Origin: Xylaria sp. FL1777
Lineage: Eukaryota; Ascomycota; Sordariomycetes; Xylariales; Xylariaceae
Direction: 5' to 3'
Length of the DNA: 19,965 bases
Assembly (NCBI GenBank): GCA_022578965.1
Contig: MU400939.1
Location: 1-19,965, forward strand
Each line of letters begins with the position of its first letter. Position 1 is the first letter of the stretch. Below the pieces are notes generated by a model, which saw only the letters and a list, made by a program, of their open reading frames with translations, had not been told where the DNA came from and made no database searches. Positions 11,401-19,965 of the stretch are shown here, in pieces. The position numbers were made by a program, and so were the translations under genes.

Positions 11401-13146
11401 ACAGCTAAAAAATAACGCTTTATTGCGTTTATTTATATAGTAAAAAAAGTGCTAAAAAAAAGCTATATTATTACATAACAAAAGTAGTTAAGCAAAAAAG
11501 TTTTTTGCTAAATAACTAAATAAATAATAAACAAAACAAGTTAATAAATATAGCTATTAAACTAGTATTAAAAACAGCAAAAAAAACAATTAGCAAAAAA
11601 AGCATAATATTTTTGCTATAGCTAAACATTACAAAAGCTTTTAATACTATTAATAAAAAAAAAATAATATATATTTTGCAACAAAAAAGCTTTTTTTTTT
11701 AAATAATTATATAAGTAAACTTCTTTATATTAAACTACATAATATATTTTTGCTTTAATAAAGTAATATTTTAGCTAATAACGCTAAAAGCTAAAGTTTT
11801 TTAAAAGTTTTTGCTTTTACTTTTTTTTTTTTTTTTATATATTTTAATACTTTATAATAACTTTGTTATGCATTAAAAGCTAGTAGTAGTTAGCTTTACT
11901 AATAATATTAACTTTATTATAATAAACCTAAATATAAAATAAAACTACAAAGCTTTAAAAGCAGCATAAAAAACGTATAAAAGCTAAGCAAAACAACATA
12001 AAATAAAGTTTATATTATAAAAAAGCAAATTAATGCATTTTTTTAGCAATAAAACAGCGCTTATATAAATAGTACACCTTTTTAACGTAATAGTATACTT
12101 AAAAAATAGCGTAAAGTTTTTAAAAGTATAGTTTAATAAAAACATAAAATAAAAAAAATACTTAGTAAAGCTTAAAAAAAAACTAAGCATTTAGTTATAT
12201 GTAGTAATTAAGCTATAAAACTTTATATAAAGCAATAACGTAGCAAAAGCAAAGCAAATATATATTGCAATAATATAAAACATTTTAGCTTATAGCATAG
12301 CAACTTAGTATAAAAACTTTAAAAAAAACAAAATAAAAAGCATTGTTAATTTATTAGCAGCAATTTAAAACAAATGTTTTAAACGTATAGCTAAAACTTT
12401 TAAAGCAACTAAAATAAAGCATTTAAAAACTAAAATAAGAATTCTTTTTATTAACTTGTATTTTAGTAGTAAAACAGCAGCTTATAAGCATTACATAAAA
12501 AGCTTAATAGCTAAAAAATCGATCTAAAAAGCAACAAAAAAAATTAAAACCTTTATTTAAAACATAAAAGCTTAAAAAGCTAAAAATTAAACAAAAAGCA
12601 AGCTTATAAGCAATAATAAAAGCATAGCTAAAAAAAATTTAATATTAGCTTTAAACTTTTAGCAAAAAAAGTAATTAAAAAAAAAAAACTTAAAATTATA
12701 CTAAAAAAAAAATAAATAAGCAAATAAAGCTAAACTAAAACAAGTAGTAATTACTTAATAATAGCTAAACAAAAGCTTAGCAAAAATAAAGCTCTTAAAA
12801 AGTATAGCAGATTATTAAAGCATAAAGCAGCTATAATAATATAAATATGTACTAAAAAAATAAAGCTAAAGGCGTTTTTATATAAAAAAAAGGTTTTAAG
12901 CTTTTTTACGCCTTTTTGTAAATGCGCAAAAAAAAAAAAACTTTTTAGCATATAGTTTTACGTTATAACCTGCTAAAAAACAAAAAAAAACAGCTATAAA
13001 AAAGCTTTATAATTAAGCTGCTATAAATTAATAAAAACTTATAACTAGCTATAAAAAAGCTTAAAGCTATAAATAATATTATAAAGTAGCTACTTATTAC
13101 TAATAAAATAGCAATATATAATAAAGCAGTTAAAATAAAGAAAGAT
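8490..13146. other. A-rich RIP-mutated repeat relic; no product recognised
   Basis: About 4.7 kb with A well above T on the plus strand except around 11700-11950, which is T-rich and may be a junction between two relics. Plus-strand frames are dense in TAA and TAG with almost no TGA. A stretch at 8531 to about 9820 reads as lysine- and serine-rich segments between stops, but stops there are not depleted, so coding is not shown. The open stretches of 66-88 codons on the minus strand (8918-9118, 9146-9412, 11984-12190, 12751-12951, 12963-13166) are mostly Phe/Leu/Ile, as the complement of A-rich DNA gives, and are not called as genes. The plus-strand A bias and terminal poly(A) would fit a retroelement with its 3' end near 13178, but this is weak. 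Confidence 0.5.
11821..11836. repeat. T16 homopolymer run
   Basis: Sixteen T residues lie within a T-rich interval (about 11700-11950) that interrupts the A-rich block. It could be the tail of a retroposon on the minus strand ending here, or a low-complexity tract. Confidence 0.6.
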
Positions 13147-13178
13147 AAAAAAAAAAAAAAAAGCAAAAAAAAAAAAAA
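13147..13178. repeat. Double poly(A) run at the end of the A-rich block
   Basis: A16, then GC, then A14. The run marks the right edge of the A-rich relic, shortly before the less mutated island. It may be the 3' tail of a plus-sense non-LTR element. A similar A15 run lies at 10847-10861, so position alone is not decisive. Confidence 0.55.
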
Positions 13179-13244
13179 GAACTAGCAAAAAAAGCAAAAG
13201 CGCTTTTTTAAAAGTTTTAAAGAACAAGAAAAAAGCTTATCTTA

Positions 13245-13362
13245 GGTGCTTTAAACTAAAATAGTTTTTGCGTTTGTACTTCCTTAGCTACACTACTTCT
13301 TTATTAATTATAACTTTTTTTACCTCTTTTAACACAAACTTGGAATTTTAGTTTAAAGCAAC
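13245..13362. mobile_element. MITE-like element 1 (118 bp) with 17-bp inverted ends
   Basis: It opens GGTGCTTTAAACTAAAA (13245-13261) and closes with the inverse TTTTAGTTTAAAGCAAC (13346-13362), a single transversion apart. TA dinucleotides flank both ends (13243-13244 and 13363-13364), as a Tc1/mariner-type target duplication would give. The interior has no coding capacity. The ends match those of the element at 19094-19225, so two members of one family are present. The small size and relatively normal base composition fit a MITE too short to be targeted by RIP. Confidence 0.68.
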
Positions 13363-13426
13363 TATATTGATTTTTTTGCTTACGTTTTTATTTAAAAAAC
13401 AACAAACCGTAATTTATTTATGTAGC

Positions 13427-13448
13427 AACTTTAAATCTGTTTAAAGTT
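13427..13448. other. Perfect 9-bp hairpin
   Basis: AACTTTAAA (13427-13435), loop TCTG, TTTAAAGTT (13440-13448). It lies in the less mutated island 65 bp after MITE-like element 1. Its function is unknown; it may be the core of another small palindromic repeat. Confidence 0.5.
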
Positions 13449-13845
13449 ATATTTAATTAATTAATTATTATATTTTGCACATAGTTATATTTTTTTCGTA
13501 TTTTTTTAACGCTTAGTTTTTGTTGTATTGCATACTATAGATTTTTTAACTAAAATATTGTTTTTTTTACTATTATTTTTCTTGCGATTACTTTGCTTGC
13601 TTGTATAATTTATTATATTAGCATTTATACTACTTTTTATATTTAAATTAACTAACTTTTTTAATATTATTTTTATTGCTTTTAACTTTAAAAATAATTT
13701 TAATTATAAAAGCAATAATTTAAATAAAGAATTTAATTTTATATGTTAGCAATAAGTTGCAATAAATATATAAAAGTACTAATATTGCAATTATAATTAA
13801 AGCTATAATTTTTGTTAGTTTTTAAAAGGATAGCTTTTATTGCAA

Positions 13846-16503
13846 ACTGCAACTAATAATTAATTAAAGCTACAAATGTGCAAAATAGTTAATATATTAA
13901 AAGACTTTAAAGTTTAATAGCGTTTTTAAAAAGCTAGTATTTAAATAAAATTTAAAAAAAATAATGCAAGTTATAATATTATTAATATTTCTGCATTTTA
14001 AAACAAGCTTTTTATTTTATTTAAATAACTAGCTTTTATTAAATTTAATTTTAAGGCATTTAAAGCTTTTAATAAAAAGCTTTGCTAAGTTAAAAATGTT
14101 TGTAATATATAATAAATCGAAAAGTTATTTTGTTTTTTTTAGTTTTAAATTTAAAACGCATTTTTATGTTTTACTGCTTTTTTTTTAAATATTTTTATAA
14201 ATTAACAAACTAAACATAAATCTTATAATATAACTAAAGCTAATATGCTATTTTTTTATATTACTAAAGCATATATAATTATAGCTTTATTATTAAGTAT
14301 ATATGTACTTTTAACAAGCAATTTTTTATAGTAATTTATTAGTATTTATTTTTATAGTAATAAAATATAAACTTAAATAATTAATACTTTTGCTTAATTT
14401 AAGGTATATATTAGCTATAAATTTGTTTTAAAACAGCTAAATAAAATAGCTAAACAAAGTTACGTATATAGCAATTAGTTAATTAATGTTTTAGTACTTA
14501 AATTAATAAATATATAGCTTAACTTAAAGCGTATTACTTATAACTTAAGTGTTATATTTATATATAATAATTTTAACTTTAAAAATAGTATTTAAAATCT
14601 TAATATAAGTTATAAAAATATTATGTAAAATTTAATTAATTGTTTTATAGTTGCTAGTTTAAACGTGCTTAATTTATTTATGTAGTTATAATAGCATACT
14701 ATTACTTTTTTTAAAAAAAAATAGCTTTTTTTTTATTTAATGCTAACTTTAGCTTATATAAATAAAGCAATTAATTATTTATTAGTTTATGCTGTTTGTT
14801 CTTTATTTAAATTATTATATTTAAAAAGGTTTGCTTTATTTTTAAACATTGCATAACTATAAAATAACGTTAGTTATATTTTATAAACTTTTATTATTTA
14901 TAAAAACAAAAAGAAAATATCTAAAGTATATTAAGTTTATAATACTTTATTTTATACTCTTTTAAATTATTAAAACTATAATAAACAACTTATAATAGTA
15001 CATAAAAATTAAAAAACTACATTTTTTATTTAAGCTATAATAACTGCTTAAATAAAAGCAAACAATATATATAATCATAAATAATAAATGCTTTTTATAT
15101 TAGCTTTTTTTTATATTGCGCTAAATTTTATTTAATTAATTTTTTAGACTTTTTAAGATTTTTTTATAAAACATAACATGTAATTCTTTAGCTATAAGCA
15201 GCATATTAAAAAAAATAAGGTTTAGTACTATTAAGCTTTATTATTACTACATAATAAGTTTTATGCTTATATTTTAGCGTTCTTAATTTATAACTTAATT
15301 AAATTTAGTATATTATTTTTTAATAAAGTTTAACTAAACTATATTTAAACAGCATTAAAAAGCATAAATTTTATATTACTTAAGCAAAAAATTGCAGCTT
15401 TATAATTTTAATAGTTAAAATATGCAAGTTAAACAAAAAAATATACTTAAAACAAAAGTAAATTAATTAATATTAAGTTTTAACGCTATTATTAATACAT
15501 AAGTATTATAAAATATTTATTTATAATAACTATAGTAGTTTAGCTTAGTAACTATAAAGTACTACGTTAAATTATTTTTTACTTTTTTATTTTTTTTTAT
15601 AAAAGAAAATTTAATAACTATAAACTAAAAATGTTATATTTTGCTTGATTATTTTATTTTAATATTATAAAACTAGAACTTGCAATAAAAATACTATAGT
15701 TAAGCTTTATTTAGTATATTATAGCTAAAAGCAAATAAAAAGCTATTAATTTAGCTTTAAAGCATATTAATAATGCTTTTATAATTAATATAAAAAATAA
15801 CAAAAATTTTATACAAAATATTTTTATTATATTTAATTCATTAGCTATTATAAGCTTTTATACTGCTTTAATTTATAATAGTATAAAACAGTTTTTTTAA
15901 ATATATTAAAATAAGCAGCATACTTTTTTTTTTATTAACTAAAATGTTATTAAATATGCTTGCAAAATATATATTAATAACAATGTTAAAAAATATACTA
16001 ATAGCTATATTACATTATATAATCCTTTTAATACGTTAAATCTATTAATAGAAAAAAAACAACAATTTGCTAATACTAAAATTAATAAGTTTAATACTAA
16101 AGTTGTTTAACTAACTAAAGTTTTAATATAGCAAAATATACTAAGTTTAGCTAATAAAAATAAGCTATTTATTAAAAGTAATAAAAAACAGCAGTTATAT
16201 ACTTTTAATTATAAAAAAACAAAAAAAAAAGAAAAAAAAATTAAAGAACTATAGCTAAATATAAATTAGCGCAAAGTATTATATATGTTTTACTTTTTTT
16301 GCTTTCTTTTTGGCTTTTTAAAACTACTATTTGCTAGCAATTTTTTATTATGCTTTAATAGTTTAAATTATATTAGTAAATTTATAGCTAGCAATATATT
16401 TATATATATAAAAAAAGCACTTAAAAATAATATAACTATAGTTAGTTTTGCTAAAAACAACAAAATAAAAGTTATAGCTACTATTAAACGCAAAGTTAAC
16501 TAG
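13846..16503 (+). pseudogene. RIP-destroyed DUF6589-like fungal protein gene
   Basis: One plus-strand frame stays readable for about 880 codons without a shift, broken by many TAA/TAG stops and one TGA (15646). Between the stops it follows, in order, motifs I recall from fungal DUF6589 proteins (PF20231): VIFIYNNFNF (14551-14580) and shortly after IM-stop-NL, compare YDNFNF and MRNLT; KN-stop-KTTFFI (from 15004), compare GDQKT; MLFILAFFYIALNFI (15088-15132), compare a WLLPIPALFH-like stretch; KMLYFA-stop-LFYF (15628-15660), compare EMLYL-RLL. Stops fall where Q, W or R is expected. Stops are thinner than chance: 12 in the last 301 codons including the final TAG, against roughly 29 expected for this composition. 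The tail (about 16180-16250) is lysine-rich. The biochemical role of the family is not known to me; it is multicopy in many fungi and often lies in repeats. The start is uncertain, since similarity before 14211 is weak, and the last in-frame stop at 16501 may lie beyond the true end. The family call is from memory of the pattern, not a search. Confidence 0.6.
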
Positions 16504-19080
16504 CTTAACTATATATTAAGCGTTTAATAAATATTTAACTGCTGCTTTATTTGCATTTTTAGTGTTGATTTTAAAGTTAAACAAAGTATATTTTTAATAG
16601 CATTTCTAATTTGTGCTTTATTTATAAAATGCTTAGTATGCTTATTAAAAATATACTAATATATTATAAAAAGCTTAATATATAAAACATAGCTATATTT
16701 TTTTTATTTATTTTATTTAAATATTTTTATAGCATTATAAACTAAAAAAAACATAATATTTATATTAATTATTTTATTAAATATAGCAGCAATATATTAT
16801 TAAACTTTTTTTAGCATAAAATATTTTGTTATACTATTAATAGCAAGGTTTAAGTATTAATATAAGTTTGCAAAATGTTTTACGTAAAATCTTTAAAGCT
16901 TTTGTTATAAAAACTAAAAAATAGTTCTTTTTTAAAGCGTAAACTGCTAGTATATTTTTAGCAGTAATTTTAATAGTTAGCTAAAGTTATAATAACATAA
17001 ATTATAGCATACTTTTTATTATATATTTTTTTGCTTTTTAATATCTTTATTATTTAGCTATTATAAAAACTATAAAATATATTTTTTAAAGCATTTTGCA
17101 TTTATAAACTTATATATGCTTAGCTAAACAGCTTATAGCTTATTTTTAAACTTTAGTTTAGCTTTAGTTTATTTAGTAAGCTTAACTAGCTTAAACTATT
17201 TTAGTTTAAAGTTAACTATTAAACTATTTTTATTTTTAAGCTTATTAGTTATAATTAATTAATAGTTTAATAATATAAATTATATATAACTAAACGTTAA
17301 ACTTTTTAATACGTTATTACTTATATTTATTATAAAGCATAAATTATTTCGATTGTTTTTTAGTAGCTTTTTTTTATGCTTTAGTTTAAAAAGCTTAACT
17401 TTTTGCGCTTTTAATAAATTAAAATACTAGTAAAAAGCAAAAAAAAATGCTGTTTTTTATGTTATACTATTTTAAATAGCTTAGCTAAACTTTTGCAATA
17501 AGTTTAAAAAATCTTTAGAAATAATAAAGCTAAACTAAACAATATGCATTACGTTATAAATATTTATTTTTATTTTAAAAGCTATAGTAGCAAGCATAAT
17601 TTAACAAAAAAAGTCTAGCTTTATAAACTTGTTATATAACTACTATTAATTATTAAAACATATATTTATATTATATTTTTAAATAAAGCGCTTTACTTTA
17701 GTTAAAATAAACCTTAACTTTTAAAGCTATATTATTAAAAAATAGTATATAGCAATAAGCTTTTTTTTGCTATTTATAAAAACAATAGTTTTAAGAATTA
17801 AGTATGCTATATTACGCTATGTTTTGCTAATTAAAAAACTTAATTATTAGTAATTTTTTATAATAATACTTTTTTTTATAAAATAAACAACAAAAAATAT
17901 ATTAAGCTAATTAACTAAAGCATAAATAAATTATAATTCTTTTAAACAAATATTTTATTGTTAAAATTTAGCTTTAAGCAATATAAACTTTTAAGCATTT
18001 AAGCTTAGTATAATAATATAGCTAAACTATAATATATTTTATAAAACTAACGCTTTTATATAATATATATTAAAGTATATAATTTAAAAATCTTTTTATT
18101 AATAAATTATATAAAGCTTATTAATAACTATAAATATAATTTTTTAGTTAAACAAGAAGTTATAAAACAAGTTAATAAAGTATTTTTAAATAGCTTATTT
18201 AAGCTTAAAAATAATATATATAAAGCGTTTTAAAGCTAACTTAGTTTATATAGCATTATTTTATTAAATAGTAAAAACATATTTTTATAACTATTTATGT
18301 AGTATTAATTAATTTTTGTTATATTATTTATTATTAATAATAAACAAATATTAAAAATTCAAGCAATTAAGTTAAACTAATTATGTTTTAATTGTTTTAA
18401 TAAGCATAACTATAAAGTTATTATACTTTATATAATAACTAAAATAGTTTATAATATAATACTTTTTTTATAACTAGTTTAAGCTATTAGTATAATATTA
18501 CTATAATAAAATACTATATGCTAAATTAACTTAACTTGCTTAATTTTAAGCTTAAGCTTATATAATTTATTAAATTAACAATAATTTAAAATAACACTAG
18601 TAATAGCTTATATAAAGTTATATTTCAATATATATTATTAGTTATATTTTAATTACAGCAAAATATACTACATAAAATATTAAATATAATTGTTAAGTAA
18701 ATGTTTTAATATTGCATTATTAGCTAGTTTATTTAATTTATTAAATTTTCTAATAAATTTTAAAAGTTTTAAAGCTATTAGTTTTTTTAAAAAGCAACTA
18801 TTAATTAAGCTAAAGCTAAAATCGTTAAAAGTTTGCAGTTTTATAGTAAAATAAAAAAATAACACTAGTTAATAAATTAACAAATAAAGCTTAACTTTTA
18901 ACCGTTTAAGCTTAAAACACTACAATATAATAAAGTATTTTAATTATAAAGTTAGCGCTAAATATAAGCATTACTATAAAAAGCTTTAAGCAATATTATA
19001 ATTGTTTTTTTTGAGTTTTGTTAGCAAATAATCTATAGGTATAAATAGTATACATATATATGCAAAGTAAACTCTAGCTT
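16504..19080. other. Mutated AT-rich sequence; nothing recognised
   Basis: About 2.6 kb between the DUF6589-like relic and the second MITE-like element. One plus-strand frame is open over 17116-17259 as a Leu/Ser/Phe-rich stretch, and a minus-strand frame is open over 18680-18865 (61 codons). Neither resembles a known family and both are short enough to be chance. No repeat copy, RNA gene or terminator could be supported. If the ends at 13245 and 19225 belong to one element, this would be its 3' half. Confidence 0.5.
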
Positions 19081-19093
19081 AAAAATTAACAAG

Positions 19094-19225
19094 GGTGCTT
19101 TAAACTAAAATATATAAAACGTAGGCCTTAAACCTACAAATATATCTGTACGGGCTCCTAAAGGAGGTAAGTTATAGCTTGCAGCAAGCGCAGCTTGTTG
19201 TTTTATGTTTTTAGTCTAAAGCACC
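19094..19225. mobile_element. MITE-like element 2 (132 bp), GC-richer, with internal hairpins
   Basis: It opens GGTGCTTTAAACTAAAA (19094-19110), identical to the left end of element 1, and closes TTTTAGTCTAAAGCACC (19209-19225), the inverse with one transition. The interior is the least mutated DNA in the window and holds short stems: GTAGG/CCTAC (19121-19125 and 19133-19137), CTCC-TAAA-GGAG (19155-19166) and CAAGC-GCA-GCTTG (19185-19197). The right flank is TA but the left flank is AG, so no clean target duplication is seen. No tRNA-type fold or coding frame is present. The size, ends and structure suggest a non-autonomous element below the RIP length limit. Confidence 0.7.
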
Positions 19226-19416
19226 TAAGATAAAAAAAAGCTTTTATATGCTTCTTAAAAAAGCAAAAAGTTTAAAAGCTTTAAAGAAAGTTTTTTTGCT
19301 TTTTAACCATTATTTTCCATTTAGCAAGCTAGTTAGTAAAAACTAGTTATTATAAAGTAAAAAAACTTTAAAGTAGCAACATAAACATTGTTGTATAAGG
19401 TTTTTATCCGGCTTTT

Positions 19417-19462
19417 TGTACGGTTTTACCTATAAGTACATAAGTAAAAAAACCGCGCTACA
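19417..19462. repeat. 46-bp imperfect palindrome, possible mini-element
   Basis: The left arm begins TGTACGGTTTTAC and the right arm, read inverted, begins TGTAGCGCGGTTTTTTTAC; both converge on GTAC at 19436-19439. It contains CG and CC steps absent from the surroundings and lies in a less mutated patch (about 19370-19470). It may be a collapsed MITE formed by two inverted transposon ends, or an extrusion-prone palindrome. Confidence 0.5.
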
Positions 19463-19469
19463 AAGCAGC

Positions 19470-19965
19470 ACAGCAAGTTATTAATAATATAAAGCTTTAA
19501 ATAATATTTATATGCTTGTTTATTTTAATTTATATAAATAAAGCATTTAAATTGATTTAATATAGCATTTTTATTTTAACTTAAAACAGTAATTTTATAT
19601 TTTTGCTTTAAAAATGTATTTTTTAAGTTGTTTTATTATTTTTTATTATTTTGAACTTTTATAATTTATATTTTTTTTAAGTTAAAAAATCTTTTTTTAT
19701 AGTTTTTTTTTCTGTTTTTTTTTTTTTTAAATTAGCATTATTATTAAAACTGTTCTTTTTTTTTATAGTTATAATATGTAACTTTAAATATGTTTTAAGG
19801 TTATTATTTTTAGATTTTATTAATTTGTTTAAATTTTTATTTAATATTTTTTTAAGTATTTTTTTTTTGTTTTTTTTTAGTTTTTTTAGTTTTAAAATAC
19901 TAATTAAATAATTATTAATTAATTATAATAGCTATATTAATATATGTATTAATTTTTGCTAGTTT
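19470..19965. other. T-rich block at the right edge; no gene seen
   Basis: T-rich plus strand with long T runs (about 19706-19728) and few G or C, similar in composition to 7234-8425. No direct copy of that block was recognised by eye. It contains no gene, repeat end or RNA. Confidence 0.55.

Larger units (their letters stand above)
13205..13620. other. Less mutated island (RIP-escaped)
   Basis: About 400 bp in which TC, GA, CC and GG steps and CAA/ACA contexts reappear, in contrast to the flanks. It contains the 118-bp inverted-repeat element at 13245-13362 and the hairpin at 13427-13448. No open frame or RNA gene was recognised. Short or single-copy sequence escapes RIP, which would explain the island. 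Confidence 0.6.
13245..19225. mobile_element. Possible composite element bracketed by inverted GGTGCTTTARACTAAAA ends
   Basis: The outer left end (13245, forward) and outer right end (to 19225, inverted) match, and the match continues outward through TTATCTTA (13237-13244 against the inverse of 19226-19233) and an adjacent AAAAGCTT (a longer T run intervenes at the right end). This extension beyond the small elements is what a roughly 6 kb element with its own inverted ends would show, and it would enclose the DUF6589-like relic. The alternative, two independent MITE insertions with similar flanks, is not excluded, and no target duplication outside the ends was found. Confidence 0.28.

Noticed and set aside
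11984..13166. Minus-strand open stretches of 66-68 codons (11984, 12751, 12963)
   Set aside because: Same low-complexity Phe/Leu composition; the last overlaps the poly(A) run. Treated as compositional artefacts.
15601..16503. Pogo/Fot1-type transposase C-terminus (a lysine-rich tail after an LL-ENK-like stretch near 16120-16250)
   Set aside because: The upstream part of the same frame matches the DUF6589 pattern instead, and no DDE motif was found.
16285..16503. A separate 72-codon gene
   Set aside because: It is in the same frame as the DUF6589-like relic and simply continues it after a TAG; no independent start context.
19094..19225. tRNA or other RNA gene in the GC-richer island
   Set aside because: The stems do not form a cloverleaf and no T-loop motif is present; matching inverted ends fit a MITE-like element better.
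1..19965. CRISPR array, telomeric repeat or organelle DNA
   Set aside because: No regularly spaced repeats and no TTAGGG array; AT richness is explained by transition-type mutation of repeats, and no mitochondrial gene is readable.

Overview
This window looks like an AT-rich, gene-poor heterochromatic block from a filamentous ascomycete that has been destroyed by repeat-induced point mutation (RIP). It is made of transposon corpses, and no intact gene is visible. Three observations support this. (1) Base composition is extremely AT-rich, and surviving C residues are confined to a few contexts (GCT, GCA, ACT). (2) Two copies of a 3.6 kb element differ almost only by C/T and G/A transitions, with either copy carrying the mutated base. 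(3) The one long coding relic that can be read resembles a fungus-specific repeat-associated protein family (DUF6589-like), and nearly all its stops are TAA/TAG, as expected from mutated CAA, CAG and TGG codons. The exact species cannot be told.

Layout. 1-3383 is copy A of a DNA transposon, whose left end (about 190 bp) lies outside the window. 3384-3651 is the host sequence between the copies. 3652-7225 is copy B, complete, with 84-bp terminal inverted repeats and a matching 8-9 bp target duplication; its size, long inverted ends and duplication suggest a Mutator-like (Hop-type) element. 7234 to about 8425 is a T-rich, nearly GC-free block into which A and B appear to have inserted. About 8430-8490 is a small, less mutated patch with hairpins. 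About 8490-13178 is an A-rich mutated repeat relic with no recognised product, containing a T16 run at 11821 and closing with poly(A) runs. About 13205-13620 is a less mutated island that carries a 118-bp MITE-like inverted-repeat element. About 13846-16503 on the plus strand is an eroded DUF6589-like coding relic in one continuous reading frame. 16504 to about 19080 is unassigned mutated sequence. 19094-19225 is a second, GC-richer 132-bp MITE-like element with the same inverted ends as the first. 19417-19462 is a 46-bp palindrome. 19470-19965 returns to T-rich sequence.

Nothing here is expected to be expressed as a working protein. The genes do not work together in any pathway; the window records successive insertions, mutation of the long repeats, and escape of short ones. 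The parts most worth attention are the sequence context of surviving cytosines, the unmutated short elements, the inverted ends bracketing the DUF6589-like relic, and the readable relic itself.
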